A DNA stretch of 64,000 nucleotides from Aquimonas sp. (GTDB lineage Bacteria > Pseudomonadota > Gammaproteobacteria > Xanthomonadales > Xanthomonadaceae). Under the pieces are notes generated by a model, which saw only the letters and a program-made list of their open reading frames with translations, ran no database searches and was not told where the DNA came from. This document shows, in pieces, positions 1-9,896 of the stretch. Position numbers and translations under genes: made by a program. The stretch covers positions 92,216 through 156,215 of the forward strand of contig JAKOMQ010000004.1 in the NCBI GenBank assembly GCA_022241605.1, in the 5' to 3' direction. Every line of letters begins with the position of its first letter. Position 1 is the stretch's first letter.

Positions 1-57
1 GACCGCGAAGGTCGCACGATTTTTGGCGCCATCGATCAGGTCATGGAACGCGGCTGA
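1..57 (+). CDS. Fumarylacetoacetate hydrolase family protein, C-terminal end (partial)
   Basis: Frame 1 is open from the window edge to a TGA at 55-57. It reads 18 residues with the core RTIFGAIDQV, which resembles the C-terminus of proteobacterial fumarylacetoacetate hydrolase-family proteins. That family hydrolyses fumarylacetoacetate in tyrosine and homogentisate breakdown. The next gene is maleylacetoacetate isomerase, the preceding step of the same pathway, and this supports the call. Only the tail is visible, so the family call rests on a short match plus context. Confidence 0.6.
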   Translation, partial: DREGRTIFGAIDQVMERG

Positions 58-148
58 AGGGACTTGCGGCGTAGGTTCGCGCGCCGGGCTTGTTCCGTCC
101 ATGCCCGACGCGCTAGATTCCGTGAACGCCATCACGTTGGAGCCCGCC

Positions 149-811
149 ATGAGCGAGATGCTGACCCTCTACAGCTACTGGCGCTCCAGTGCGGCCTACC
201 GGGTGCGCATCGCCCTGCATCTCAAGGGCCTCGCTTACGCTCAGCATCCGATTCACCTCTTGAACGAGGGCGGCGAGCAGCGTCTGCCTGAGTATCGGGT
301 CGTCAATCCGCAGGCCCTGGTGCCGGTGCTTATGGACGGCGAACGCATCATCCGGCAGTCGCTGGCGATCCTCGAATACCTCGACGAGAGCTTCCCCAGC
401 CCGACCCTGCTGCCCGCATTGGCCCGCGATCGTGCCCGCGTCCGCGGCCTGGCCCAGCTGGTCGCCTGCGACATCCACCCGCTCAACAACCTGCGCGTGC
501 TGCAGTACCTGGAGCGGGAATGGTCGATGGAGCAGCCTGCGCGTGAGGTCTGGGCGCGTCATTGGATCGCCGAAGGCTTTGCCGCCTTCGAGGCCCTCGT
601 GCGCGATAACCCCAGCACCGGCGATTACTGCGAGGGCGAGATGCCGACCATCGCCGACTGCTGCCTGATCCCGCAGCTCTACAATGCACGTCGCCTGCAG
701 CTGGACCTCGATCCCTATCCGACCCTGCTGCGCATCGAACGCAACTGCCTGGACCTGCCCGCCTTCCAGCAGGCCGCACCCGAGCGGCAGCCGGACGCGC
801 CGCGGGCCTGA
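149..811 (+). CDS. maiA: Maleylacetoacetate isomerase (zeta-class GST)
   Basis: 220 residues. It isomerises maleylacetoacetate to fumarylacetoacetate with glutathione, in the cytoplasm, during tyrosine/phenylalanine catabolism. The N-terminal thioredoxin-like domain carries the zeta-GST signature SSAAYRVRIAL near residue 12; the usual Cys of this motif is Ala here, as in many bacterial members. NPQALVPVL and QSLAILEYLDE are the glutathione-binding strand and helix, and an alpha-helical GST domain follows. An open frame extends upstream to 23, but the ATG at 149 starts exactly at the family N-terminus (MSEMLTLYSYWRSS), so the longer form is unlikely. It follows the fumarylacetoacetate hydrolase tail, probably in one operon, and converges on fabB. 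Confidence 0.93.
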   Translation: MSEMLTLYSYWRSSAAYRVRIALHLKGLAYAQHPIHLLNEGGEQRLPEYRVVNPQALVPVLMDGERIIRQSLAILEYLDESFPSPTLLPALARDRARVRGLAQLVACDIHPLNNLRVLQYLEREWSMEQPAREVWARHWIAEGFAAFEALVRDNPSTGDYCEGEMPTIADCCLIPQLYNARRLQLDLDPYPTLLRIERNCLDLPAFQQAAPERQPDAPRA

Positions 812-924
812 GCAGCCACCCAGCGATCTAGCGCGTGTCCGTCGCGCCCTGACGCGGCCCGGCCTCGCAGGGGGCGTCGGCCTGGGGTGGACTCGCGCGG
901 ATCCGGTGACCGTTGGATGCGGGC

Positions 925-949
925 AACTCCGCTTGCAGGTCGCGGAGTT
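925..949. terminator. Hairpin between convergent maiA and fabB
   Basis: AACTCCGC (925-932) pairs with GCGGAGTT (942-949) across a 9-nt loop. It sits in the 184-bp gap between two convergent genes, where it could serve both. No T-run follows, so intrinsic termination is only a suggestion. Nothing else is recognisable in 812-995. Confidence 0.4.
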
Positions 950-995
950 CAGGCTATACCAGCTGGCCTATCCCGCTTCGTCGTGGTGGTGCACT

Positions 996-2219
996 TTAGA
1001 GTTGGGATGGCCTTGAAATCACCAGGCATGCGTTGGTCCCACCGAATCCGAAGCTGTTCGACAGCACCGTCCGCATTGGTGCGGTGCTGGTAACTCGGAG
1101 CAAGGGCGCATCCCCCAACTCCGCATCCGGTGTATCGACATTCGCAGAGCCCGCCATGAAGCCGCCGTGCAGCATTGCCAGGCAGTAGATCGCCTCATGC
1201 ACGCCGGCCGCGCCCAGCGAGTGTCCAGAAAGCGATTTGGTGGACGAAAACGGCGGGATCGCCGTGCCGAAGACCTCGCGAAGGGCGCGCAGCTCGGTGA
1301 GATCACCCAGCGGTGTCGAGGTGCCGTGGGTGTTGATGTAGTCAATGGGCTGATCCAGGCCGGCGGTGGCCTGGCGCATGCACGCGACGGCACCTTCGCC
1401 CGAGGGCGCGACCATGTCGGCGCCATCCGAGGTGGCGCCGTAGCCGACGATCTCGGCCAGGATCCGTGCGCCGCGCGCCTGGGCATGTTCCAGCGCCTCC
1501 AGCACCAGCGCACCGCCGCCGCCGGCGATGACGAAGCCGTCGCGGTCGGCGTCATACGCACGCGAGGCGGTCTCGGGCGTGTCATTGCGCTTCGTCGACA
1601 GTGCGCCCATGCCGTCGAACAGGCTGGCCATGCCCCAGGAGTTCTCCTCGCCGCCGCCGGCGAACATCACCTCCTGCAGGCCCCAGGCGATCTGCTGGGC
1701 CGCCGCGCCGATGCAGTGGGCCGAGGTGGCGCAGGCCGAGCTGATCGAGTAATTGATGCCGCGCACCTTGAAGCGGGTGGAGAGGCAGGCCGATACCGTC
1801 GAGGCCATGGTGCGGGTGACCTGGTAGGGGCCAACGCGGCGCACGCCGCGGCTGCGCAGGGTATCGGCGGCGTCGATCTGGTGGGCCGGTGAGCCGCCGC
1901 CCGAACCCATGATCAGGCCGGTGCGTGGGTGACTGATCTGCTCCGGCGCAAGCCCCGCCATGGCGATGGCGTCCTCGAGTGCGACGCTGGCATAGGCCGC
2001 GGCGTCGCCCATGAAGCGGCGGTCGCGGCGGTCGATGCGGGCCTCCAGATCAATCTTCGGCACGCCGGCGATCTGGCTGCGCAGTCCGGCCTCGGCGAAC
2101 TCCTCGCAGCGGCGAATGCCGGAGCGGCCTTCGCGCAGGCTGGTCGACACGCTGTCCAGCGCATTGCCCAGGCAGCTGACGATGCCGGCCCCGGTGATGA
2201 CAACACGGCGCGGCTGCAT
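996..2219 (-). CDS. fabB: Beta-ketoacyl-ACP synthase I
   Basis: 407 residues. It condenses malonyl-ACP with acyl-ACP and elongates unsaturated intermediates in type II fatty acid synthesis. The thiolase-fold catalytic triad falls at Cys163 ([12 protein letters not shown]), His298 ([12 protein letters not shown]) and His333 (SGHSLGAAG), the same numbering as the E. coli enzyme, which also confirms the start. The start codon at 2219 overlaps the fabA stop by one base (TGATG), so fabA-fabB is a translationally coupled operon. The frame stays open upstream inside fabA, but that extension is only a shadow of fabA. Confidence 0.96.
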   Translation of the reverse strand: MQPRRVVITGAGIVSCLGNALDSVSTSLREGRSGIRRCEEFAEAGLRSQIAGVPKIDLEARIDRRDRRFMGDAAAYASVALEDAIAMAGLAPEQISHPRTGLIMGSGGGSPAHQIDAADTLRSRGVRRVGPYQVTRTMASTVSACLSTRFKVRGINYSISSACATSAHCIGAAAQQIAWGLQEVMFAGGGEENSWGMASLFDGMGALSTKRNDTPETASRAYDADRDGFVIAGGGGALVLEALEHAQARGARILAEIVGYGATSDGADMVAPSGEGAVACMRQATAGLDQPIDYINTHGTSTPLGDLTELRALREVFGTAIPPFSSTKSLSGHSLGAAGVHEAIYCLAMLHGGFMAGSANVDTPDAELGDAPLLRVTSTAPMRTVLSNSFGFGGTNACLVISRPSQL

Positions 2220-2728
2220 CAGAACCCCGAGGTGTCGGTGAACAGGCCCACCCGAAGGTCCTTGGCGGTGTAGATCTCGCGCCCGTCCACTGACATGCAG
2301 GCGTCGGCCACGATCATGTTGAGCTTGCGCCGCACCACCCGCTTGACGTCGATCAGGTAGCGCACCTGCTTCGCCGTCGGCAGCACCTGGCCGGAGAAGC
2401 GCACCTCGCCGACGCCCAGCGCGCGCCCACGGCCGGGCAGGCCCTGCCAAGTGAGAAAGAAACCGGCCAGCTGCCACATCGCGTCGAGCCCGAGGCAGCC
2501 CGGCATCACCGGGTCGCCACGGAAATGACTGTCGAAAAACCACAGGTCAGGGCGGATATCGAGCTCGGCCTCGATCTCGCCCAGACCGTGCGCGCCGCCC
2601 TCGGCGGTGATCCGGGTGATGCGGTCGAACATCAACATGGGAGGCAGCGGCAGGCGTGCCTGGCTGCCTTCAAAAAGTCGGCCCTCGCCGGAGGCGATCA
2701 GCTGGTCGCGATCAAAGGAGTCAAACAT
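2219..2728 (-). CDS. fabA: 3-hydroxydecanoyl-ACP dehydratase/isomerase
   Basis: 169 residues. It dehydrates 3-hydroxydecanoyl-ACP and isomerises trans-2- to cis-3-decenoyl-ACP, the entry to anaerobic unsaturated fatty acid synthesis. The hot-dog fold active site is visible as His68 ([18 protein letters not shown]) and Asp82, 14 residues apart as in E. coli FabA (70/84). It is the first gene of the fabAB operon, with its own promoter at 2772-2800 and a likely fatty-acid-responsive operator over the -35 element. Confidence 0.96.
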   Translation of the reverse strand: MFDSFDRDQLIASGEGRLFEGSQARLPLPPMLMFDRITRITAEGGAHGLGEIEAELDIRPDLWFFDSHFRGDPVMPGCLGLDAMWQLAGFFLTWQGLPGRGRALGVGEVRFSGQVLPTAKQVRYLIDVKRVVRRKLNMIVADACMSVDGREIYTAKDLRVGLFTDTSGF

Positions 2729-2771
2729 ATGTTCCGGCCCTGACTGCCGCCCGGTGCGGCTTGAGGCGCGG

Positions 2772-2800
2772 ATTATCCGACAAAACGGAACAACTGTTCA
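2772..2800 (-). promoter_or_regulatory. fabAB promoter with overlapping operator-like palindrome
   Basis: Reading the minus strand there is TGAACA (2795-2800, -35), a 17-bp spacer and GATAAT (2772-2777, -10), about 44 bp before the fabA ATG. The -35 overlaps GTGAACAGTTGTTC, whose arms GAAC and GTTC (2788-2799 on the plus strand) form an imperfect palindrome. TetR-type regulators of unsaturated fatty acid genes (FabR, DesT) bind palindromes in this position. The match to the DesT-type GTGAAC...GTTCAC pattern is from memory and partial. Confidence 0.55.
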
Positions 2801-2833
2801 CCCACTGGGAGTCGGCCGGGCGCACCGGGCCGA

Positions 2834-3481
2834 TCAGACCCGAAGATCGATCGCCAGTAGCACCCGCGCTTGCCCCGATACCGCAGGCGGCGAACGATGC
2901 ACCGCGCCTGCGCCGGGCTGATCCGGGAAGCGCTCACCGCGGAGCAGGGCGGGCGCGCCCGTGGGGACGCGCTGCAGGGCGGACACCGCTTGTATCTGCG
3001 GCTGTCCGGGCCGCAGCAGCCCAGCCCGATCCGGGACTGGCGCTGGCAGCCATTCGGTGCCGGGGCCCTGCAGCGTGCAGAGCAGGCGCAGTGCGAGCTG
3101 ATCGACGTGCAGGCGCGGACAGCCAGGCCCGCGCAACCGCTCCAGCCGCGGCCGCAGCTGAGCCTCCGGCGCCAGCGCCTGCAGGTCGGCCGTCAGGGCG
3201 ATCAGCCATTCCAGAAGTGACTGCTGCGGACCGGGATCCGTGCAGAAACGCGCGCAGAGCATGCCCAGCCCGGCGGCAGTGGCGCCTTCTACGACGAGGC
3301 TGCAGTCGGGACCTTCGGCGAGGCGCTGGCCGAGGCCGGAGGGTGTCCAGCGGCTTCCGACGCCCAGTTCGGCCCGTCCCTCCAGGACATCCCGCCAGCA
3401 CGGGACGGTGTTCCAGTCGTAGGACGAAGGGGGCTGCGGCACACACAGAGGCCTATCCGGTTCCCGCCCGCTTTGCGCCAC
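2834..3481 (-). CDS. DUF1826 family protein
   Basis: 215 residues, GTG start 5 bp after the preceding small gene. The C-terminal half carries the DUF1826 pattern: CPRLHVDQLALRLLCTLQG, GPGTEWLP, and GAGAVHRSPP near the end. The conserved Cys/His/Glu residues suggest metal binding, but the biochemical role is unknown. DUF1826 genes are often next to COG0523 metallochaperones and under the zinc repressor Zur, and exactly such a gene lies divergently at 3796. A role in coping with low zinc is therefore inferred. Other open frames over this region lack the family pattern. Confidence 0.8.
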   Translation of the reverse strand: MAQSGREPDRPLCVPQPPSSYDWNTVPCWRDVLEGRAELGVGSRWTPSGLGQRLAEGPDCSLVVEGATAAGLGMLCARFCTDPGPQQSLLEWLIALTADLQALAPEAQLRPRLERLRGPGCPRLHVDQLALRLLCTLQGPGTEWLPAPVPDRAGLLRPGQPQIQAVSALQRVPTGAPALLRGERFPDQPGAGAVHRSPPAVSGQARVLLAIDLRV

Positions 3482-3486
3482 CCTGC

Positions 3487-3711
3487 TCAGGGGATCTCAC
3501 CTGCGGCCAGTTTCCGCCCGGCCTGCTCGAACCAGGCGCGCACGCGGGCCAGATGCTCGGGGCCGTAGTGCCGCAGGAACTGCTGGGTGCCGTGCAGGCC
3601 GGGGTCTTCCAGCTCGCGCAGGCGCGTCTGCACGTAGTCGGCAGTCAGCGGAATGCGGCAGATCTCCTGGATGCAGTGCCGCCATTCTTCGTATCGGGTG
3701 GGGATGATCAT
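3487..3711 (-). CDS. Small conserved-context protein of unknown function (74 aa)
   Basis: 74 residues, ATG at 3711 preceded by a good Shine-Dalgarno (GGAG, 6 nt upstream). I do not recognise the family. The product is soluble-looking and mostly helical in composition, rich in Arg, Glu and Leu, with two Cys only in the N-terminal part (HCIQEICRIPL) and a middle segment PGLHGTQQFLRHYGPEH that holds three of its four His. It is the first gene of a two-gene operon with the DUF1826 protein, 84 bp from the divergent COG0523 gene, so a metal-related role is possible but unproven. Confidence 0.7.
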   Translation of the reverse strand: MIIPTRYEEWRHCIQEICRIPLTADYVQTRLRELEDPGLHGTQQFLRHYGPEHLARVRAWFEQAGRKLAAGEIP

Positions 3712-3758
3712 CTCGACTCCAGGTGGCTGTGCGTGCGTTTGACGGCCCAGGGGCCTGC

Positions 3759-3779
3759 TAGAATTAGAACGTTATAACA
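3759..3779. promoter_or_regulatory. Candidate Zur operator/promoter between divergent zinc genes
   Basis: The 84-bp gap between the divergent genes holds an AT-rich island in GC-rich surroundings: TAGAATTAGAAC followed by the perfect palindrome GTTATAAC (3771-3778). Gammaproteobacterial Zur boxes are built around TGTTATAnTATAACA, and the core half-site GTTATA is present. TTATAA could double as a -10 for the plus-strand gene, and TTGACG at 3739-3744 is a nearby -35-like hexamer with poor spacing. Zur control is an inference from motif plus gene content. Confidence 0.5.
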
Positions 3780-3795
3780 AACTAGAGCGCTCTCC

Positions 3796-5068
<1,273 letters not shown>

Positions 5069-5070
<2 letters not shown>

Positions 5071-5140
5071 GGGCGTGTAAAAAACCATCCGCCTGATGTG
5101 GCCGCCGCTGAACGCCCTTGGCGGCAGCGGGCTACGCGGG
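5069..5140 (+). repeat. Dispersed repeat, left part only (copy 1)
   Basis: Begins GAGGGCGTGTAAAAAACCAT at the stop of the COG0523 gene and continues through CCGCCTG and GGCCGCCGCTG to GGGCTACGCGG. It matches the left part of the copies at 9609, 16758 (inverted) and 54410. No right end is recognisable before the next gene at 5326; the rest of this 255-bp gap shows nothing I can name. Confidence 0.75.
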
Positions 5141-5325
5141 CTGATCGTCGCCGTGTTCGTCAAGATTCCCGGGCCGGGCTGCGCACCTCGCCACAGGCGT
5201 GCAAGGGCGTCTGCTGCACTGGTGGATTGCGCTGTTCGCTGCGATCCCTGCCCCTTGGTCCGATGCATTTCGGTCAGCCAGAGCCCTAGGCTGTGGGCTC
5301 CAGGGGATCAGTCGCGAGGCGCGCC

Positions 5326-7242
5326 ATGCACCGCAAATCCAAAGGCAAGATCGTCAGCGCGGCGGAGGCGGTGGCCCTGATCCACGACGGCGACACCGTC
5401 GCCACCGGCGGCTTTGTAGGTATCGGCTTTGCCGAAAACCTCGCCATCGCACTCCAGCAGCGCTTCCGCGCCACGGCCGCGCCGCGCGATCTGACTCTCG
5501 TGTACGCGGCCGGTCAGGGTGACGGCGGCCAGCGTGGGCTCAATCATTTGGCCGAACCGGGCCTGCTGCGGGCGGTCATCGGCGGGCATTGGGGACTGGT
5601 GCCGGCGCTGCAGACGCTGGCGCTCAGCGGCGCGATCGAGGCCTGGAACCTGCCGCAGGGGGTGATCTCGCACCTGTTCCGCGACATCGCCGCCGGCCGG
5701 CCGGGGCATCTCACTCGCGTCGGCCTCGGCACTTTCGTGGATCCGCGTCAGGGCGGTGGGCGGGTCAATGCACGCAGCAGCGCCGAACGCGTGCGTCTCA
5801 TGCCAATCGACGGCAAGGACTACCTGTTTTACCCGGCGTTCCCGATCGACGTGGCCCTGCTCCGCGGCACCACGGCCGACCCTGAGGGCAACATCACCTT
5901 CGAGCGCGAGGCGCTGACGCTGGAAAGCCTTTCGATCGCGATGGCCGCGCGCAATTCGGGCGGGGTGGTCATCGTGCAGGTCGAGCGTATCGCCGAGGTC
6001 CACAGCCTGGGCCCGCGGCAGGTGAAAATCCCCGGCGTGCTGGTCGACTGCGTGGTGCTCGCCGAACGGCCCGAACTGCATCCACAGACATTTGCCGAGG
6101 CCTACAGTCCGGCGTTCGCCGGTGAACTGCGCGTGCCGCTGGAGCGAGTTCCGCCGCTGCCGCCGGGCCCGCGCAAGGCAATCGCCCGCCGCGCCGCGCT
6201 GGAGCTGCCTCCGAATGCGGTGGTCAACCTCGGAATCGGAATGCCCGAATGCGTGGCCGCGGTCGCGGCCGAAGAAGGCGTGCTCGATCTGATTACGCTG
6301 ACCGCCGAGCCCGGAGTGATCGGTGGCATGCCCGCCTCCGGCCTCAACTTCGGTGCCGCGGTGAACCCGCAGGCGATCATCGACCAGCCCTACCAGTTTG
6401 ATTTCTACGACGGTGGCGGGCTGGATGTGGCGGTGCTCGGTCTGGCCCAGGCGGACGCCAGCGGCAACGTCAATGTCAGCCGCTTTGGGCCGCGCCTGGC
6501 CGGTGCGGGGGGCTTCATCAATATCAGCCAGTCGGCGCGACGGCTGGTCTTCGTCGGCAGCTTCCTCACCCCGGGTGGGGAGGGCAGGGCGGCGACCCGC
6601 AAGTTCGTGCAGGCGGTGGAGCAGGTCACCTTCAGCGCCGAGCAGGCACGCCAGCGAGGCCAGCAGGTGCTCTACGTCACTGAGCGCTGCGTGTTCGAGC
6701 TCGCCGAGCACGGGCTGCGGCTGATCGAGCTTGCGCCGGGCCTGGACCTGCAGCGCGATGTGCTGACGCAGATGGAGTTCGTGCCCGAGGTCGCCGAACC
6801 GCTGCAAATCATGGACGAAGCCCTGTTCGGCGAGGCCGCGCTGGGCCTGCGGCAGCGGCTGCTGGCCCTGCCGCTGCCGGCGCGCCTGCACCTGGATGCG
6901 GCACGCGATCTGGTGTTCGTCAATCTCGAGCACTATCGGATCGGGCGGCCCGAGGACATCGAGGCCGTCGAGCAGGCGGTGCATGCACTGCTCGACCCCT
7001 TGGGTCGGCGGGTCAGTGCGGTGGTCAACTACGACCATTTCGCGATCGCGCCCGAACTGGAAAGCGGCTGGGCCGACATGGTCGGGCGGCTGATGCAGCG
7101 GCACTACCTGGACGTGCGTCGCTACACGACCTCTGCGTTCCTGCGCACCAAGCTGGGGCAGGCGCTGAAGCAGCGCGGACTGGCGCCGCATATCTACGTC
7201 AGCGAGGCTGAGGCCTGGAGTCACCTCGGCGAGGTCGATTGA
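5326..7242 (+). CDS. Acyl-CoA:carboxylate CoA-transferase, YdiF/propionate CoA-transferase type
   Basis: 638 residues. Family I CoA-transferase with alpha and beta halves fused: the N-terminal half opens with [20 protein letters not shown] and a glycine-rich segment [11 protein letters not shown]; the second half has [10 protein letters not shown] and the catalytic Glu in [10 protein letters not shown]. It moves CoA between acyl-CoA and acetate, propionate or a ketoacid. About 140 residues after the transferase core ([20 protein letters not shown] onward) form a C-terminal extension seen in some proteobacterial members. The ATG at 5326 opens the conserved region; an upstream in-frame start at 5293 would add 11 unconserved residues. 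Substrate cannot be read from sequence. Confidence 0.85.
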   Translation: MHRKSKGKIVSAAEAVALIHDGDTVATGGFVGIGFAENLAIALQQRFRATAAPRDLTLVYAAGQGDGGQRGLNHLAEPGLLRAVIGGHWGLVPALQTLALSGAIEAWNLPQGVISHLFRDIAAGRPGHLTRVGLGTFVDPRQGGGRVNARSSAERVRLMPIDGKDYLFYPAFPIDVALLRGTTADPEGNITFEREALTLESLSIAMAARNSGGVVIVQVERIAEVHSLGPRQVKIPGVLVDCVVLAERPELHPQTFAEAYSPAFAGELRVPLERVPPLPPGPRKAIARRAALELPPNAVVNLGIGMPECVAAVAAEEGVLDLITLTAEPGVIGGMPASGLNFGAAVNPQAIIDQPYQFDFYDGGGLDVAVLGLAQADASGNVNVSRFGPRLAGAGGFINISQSARRLVFVGSFLTPGGEGRAATRKFVQAVEQVTFSAEQARQRGQQVLYVTERCVFELAEHGLRLIELAPGLDLQRDVLTQMEFVPEVAEPLQIMDEALFGEAALGLRQRLLALPLPARLHLDAARDLVFVNLEHYRIGRPEDIEAVEQAVHALLDPLGRRVSAVVNYDHFAIAPELESGWADMVGRLMQRHYLDVRRYTTSAFLRTKLGQALKQRGLAPHIYVSEAEAWSHLGEVD

Positions 7243-7298
7243 CGCTTCGCTTCCCGGATTCACACAGGCCTGCCCTCTTTCCCGGCTAGGCTGTGAAG

Positions 7299-8402
7299 AT
7301 GACCACCGCCCATCGCCTACTGTCGCTCTTCGGGGTGCTGCTGCTGCCGTTTGCCGTTACTGCCGCCGACACGCCCCCCATCGAGCCACCCGCAGAAGCA
7401 CCACCCGTCACCCGCGCGCTGGAAACCGTCGAAGTGGTGGCTCGGGTCACTGGCCCGAGCCTGTGGGAGCTGCGCCGCGGCGAGCACGTGGTCTGGGTGC
7501 TTGCGGTGCAGTCACCGCTGCCGCGACGTTTTGAATGGGAGTCGCCCGAGCTGGATGCACGTCTGGCCGAGTCCAGCCTGCTGATTGCGCCGGTCGGGTT
7601 CGACCTGAAAGGCGTCAACCGGGTCAATGCCGTGTTCCTGCTGCCGAGCCTGATCCGTGCCCGCCGCGATCCTGAGGGGCTGAGCCTGCCCGAACGTGTC
7701 GGCCCCGACCTCTACGCGCGCTGGGAGCCGCTGCGCGACCGCTACCTTGCGGGCAAGCGCGGCACCGACGACTGGCGGCCGCTGATTGCGGCCCTGGAGC
7801 TCTACGGCGCGGCCATGGAGGATGCCGGCCTGAGCTACCGCCGCCAGGTCTGGAGCAGCGTGGAGCGCAAAGCGCGCCGCCAGCGTATGCAGATCCTGCG
7901 GCCGGAGCTGGAGATCGAGGCCGGCAAGCCGCGCCAGCTGATCCGCGGTTTCGCCGGCGAAACCTTGGCCGACCTCGACTGCTTCGAGCGCACCCTCGAC
8001 CGCCTCGACGCGGATCTTGAGGCGATGGAGGAGCGCGCCGAAGCCTGGGCCGTGGGTGATGTTGCCGCCCTGCGCGGCCTCCCTTTCCGCGACCAGGCCC
8101 AGGCCTGTCGGGATGCCTTCCTGCAGGCGGATTTCGCTGAGGAGCGCGGGCTGGACACGCTGCCGCGGCGCCTGCGAGCCATGTGGCTGGGCGCGATTGA
8201 GCACGCCATGGCCCGCCACCAAAGCAGCGTGGCGGTGCTGGACATCGCCCTGCTGCTTGATCCGGAGCTGGCGATGGTCGAATCCCTGCGCTCGCTGGGT
8301 ATCGAGGTAACCGAGCCTGATGCCAAGGCGGTCGAGGCATCCTCGCTTGACGCAGCGGATGAATCGGAGCCCACCGTGGAGCGGGGTCCGGCCGGGGCTT
8401 AG
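7299..8402 (+). CDS. TraB/GumN-like secreted protein, paralogue 1
   Basis: 367 residues from ATG 7299 (a GTG two codons earlier at 7293 is also possible). An N-terminal signal peptide ends near FAVTAA. The body follows the TraB/PrgY/GumN layout: SLWELRRGEHVVWVLAVQS near residue 50, SPELDARLAESSLLIAP, and a C-terminal strand HQSSVAVLDIALLLDPE. In the family these two strands normally carry GT-x-H and G-x-x-H histidines; both are absent (AVQS, DIALLL), so any metal-dependent activity is doubtful. It is about 50-60% similar by eye to the next gene, 58 bp downstream, and the two look like a tandem duplication and an operon. Cellular role unknown. Confidence 0.75.
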   Translation: MTTAHRLLSLFGVLLLPFAVTAADTPPIEPPAEAPPVTRALETVEVVARVTGPSLWELRRGEHVVWVLAVQSPLPRRFEWESPELDARLAESSLLIAPVGFDLKGVNRVNAVFLLPSLIRARRDPEGLSLPERVGPDLYARWEPLRDRYLAGKRGTDDWRPLIAALELYGAAMEDAGLSYRRQVWSSVERKARRQRMQILRPELEIEAGKPRQLIRGFAGETLADLDCFERTLDRLDADLEAMEERAEAWAVGDVAALRGLPFRDQAQACRDAFLQADFAEERGLDTLPRRLRAMWLGAIEHAMARHQSSVAVLDIALLLDPELAMVESLRSLGIEVTEPDAKAVEASSLDAADESEPTVERGPAGA

Positions 8403-8460
8403 CGTCGGCCTAACGCGGGTCGCAAGGACGTGCGCGTAACGTGCGCGGCTCTCCACGCCC

Positions 8461-9618
8461 GTGAAGCCTTGTATGACCCTGAGCCTGTTGCCTTGCGCCG
8501 CCCTGCTGCTGGCCTTGCTGGTGCCAACCGCCGCCGCCGACCCCGAGCCGGCCGGGACCGAGCCGGCCGGGACCGAGCCGGCCGGGACCGAGCCGGCCAG
8601 GACCGAGCCGGCCAGGACCGAGCCGGCCAGGACCGAGGACGAACTCCCGATCCGGCGGCTGGACACGGTCGAGGTCAGCGCCAAGGTCAGCGGCCCCGGC
8701 CTGTGGGAGATCCGCAGCGGGGACAGCGTGCTGTGGATCCTCGGCACCCAGTCGCCCTTGCCCAAGCGCTTCCAGTGGGAGTCCGAAGAGCTGCGCGCGC
8801 GACTGGCCGAGTCCAGCCTGCTGATCGCCCCTCCTTCGGTGAGTTTCGACGCCGGTGTGGGCCGCGTTCGTGGGCTGATGCTGCTGCCCAGCCTGCTGCG
8901 CGCGCGCCGGGACCCGGAAGCGCGGCAGCTGTCCGAGGTCGTGGGGCCGGAGCTCTACGCGCGCTGGCAGCCGCTCAAGGCCCGATATCTGGGGCGCGAG
9001 CGCAAGGTCGAGAGCTGGCGCCCGCTGTTCGCCGCCCTGCGGCTGTGGGAAGAGGCCATCGAAGACGCGCGCATGACCGGCAGCGGCCCGGTCTGGCGCA
9101 GCGTCAGTCGCGACGCCAAGCGCCGCAAGATTCCGATCGTCGAAGCTGCGGTATCGGTGAAGATCGACGACGCCAAGTCCGCCATCCGCAGTTTCAGCAC
9201 CGAGCGTCTGGACGATCTCGACTGCTTCGAACGTACCCTCGACCGCCTCGAATCCGACCTCGAAACCATGCGCCTGCGCGCCGAGGCCTGGGCCATAGGC
9301 GAGATCGAAATCCTGCGCAGCCTGCCTTTCAGCGACCAGAACGCGGCCTGTCAGGACGCTTTCCTGTCCGCCAGCGTGGCCGAGGCACAGGGTTTGGGGG
9401 ATCTGGGCGCGAAGCTGGCGGCGCGCTGGCTGGAGGTGGCCGGGGAAGCGCTCCGAGACCACCGCTCCAGCGTGGCCGTGCTGCCGATAGGAAGCTTGCT
9501 GAATCCCGAAAGCCGAATCCTGCAGGGACTGCGCGAGCGTGGCTTCGAGGTGCGCGAGCCTTCGCGCGGCCCCGAGGGTCTTGGTCCGGAAGAGCCGGCC
9601 GGCGCTCAGAGCCTGTGA
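8461..9618 (+). CDS. TraB/GumN-like secreted protein, paralogue 2, with a repeat linker
   Basis: 385 residues from GTG 8461 (an ATG at 8473 is equally plausible). Signal peptide to about residue 26, then six EPAGT/EPART repeats (residues 29-58), then the same TraB-like body as the upstream gene: GLWEIRSGDSVLWILGTQS, SEELRARLAESSLLIAP and RSSVAVLPIGSLLNPE. The first family motif retains GT but has Ser where His is expected, and the second His is also missing. The last codons and TGA stop lie inside a dispersed repeat that starts at 9609, so the original C-terminus may have been changed by it. Confidence 0.75.
   Translation: MKPCMTLSLLPCAALLLALLVPTAAADPEPAGTEPAGTEPAGTEPARTEPARTEPARTEDELPIRRLDTVEVSAKVSGPGLWEIRSGDSVLWILGTQSPLPKRFQWESEELRARLAESSLLIAPPSVSFDAGVGRVRGLMLLPSLLRARRDPEARQLSEVVGPELYARWQPLKARYLGRERKVESWRPLFAALRLWEEAIEDARMTGSGPVWRSVSRDAKRRKIPIVEAAVSVKIDDAKSAIRSFSTERLDDLDCFERTLDRLESDLETMRLRAEAWAIGEIEILRSLPFSDQNAACQDAFLSASVAEAQGLGDLGAKLAARWLEVAGEALRDHRSSVAVLPIGSLLNPESRILQGLRERGFEVREPSRGPEGLGPEEPAGAQSL
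8545..8634 (+). repeat. 15-bp tandem repeat, six units, in frame
   Basis: Six direct copies of GAGCCGGCCGGGACC; units four to six carry one change (GGG to AGG, Gly to Arg). They encode EPAGT x3 and EPART x3 directly after the signal peptide. A 15-bp unit keeps frame whatever the copy number, so the linker length can vary by slippage. Confidence 0.95.
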
Positions 9619-9784
9619 GAACCATCCGCCTGCTGCGGCCGCCGCTGGACGCCCGTGGCGGCGGCGCGCTACGCGGATTCTGCGGTCATTGGGTTCACCA
9701 AACTCCCTTGAATTCACGCACGGCGCTTTGCCACGAACGCCCAGCGATGCCCTCGCTACGGCGACCGGGTTTTTTCACACGCTC
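9609..9784 (+). repeat. Dispersed element with terminal inverted repeats, long copy
   Basis: Left end GAGCCTGTGAGAACCATCCG (9609 on) and right end ACCGGGTTTTTTCACACGCTC (to 9784) correspond to the two ends of the 80-bp copy at 16758-16837, with about 95 bp of extra sequence between them. It fills most of the 278-bp gap between two convergent genes. The remaining 9785-9896 shows nothing recognisable. Confidence 0.75.
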
Positions 9785-9896
9785 CGAGAGCAGGGTTGCG
9801 GCAATCGCCCGCATGCGAAAGGTCATGACACTCCAGACGAGTCCGACTGGGGCCTGAGCCCGGCATCGCCTGCGGCTTGGCACGCAAACCCCGGGG

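Noticed and set aside
23..148. N-terminal extension of maiA from 23
   Set aside because: Overlaps the upstream gene's stop and has no similarity; the family N-terminus starts at 149.
996..2543. Long form of fabB starting inside fabA
   Set aside because: The extra 108 residues are fabA read in another frame; start at 2219 gives E. coli active-site numbering.
2934..3446. 170-codon alternative frame over the DUF1826 gene
   Set aside because: Arg/Pro/Ala-rich shadow without the DUF1826 motifs.
5308..7263. A 651-codon frame antisense to the CoA-transferase
   Set aside because: Exactly mirrors the real gene; no ribosome-binding site or domain.
8545..8634. Repeat as a regulatory or recombination site
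   Set aside because: It lies wholly in frame after the signal peptide and is best read as a protein linker.
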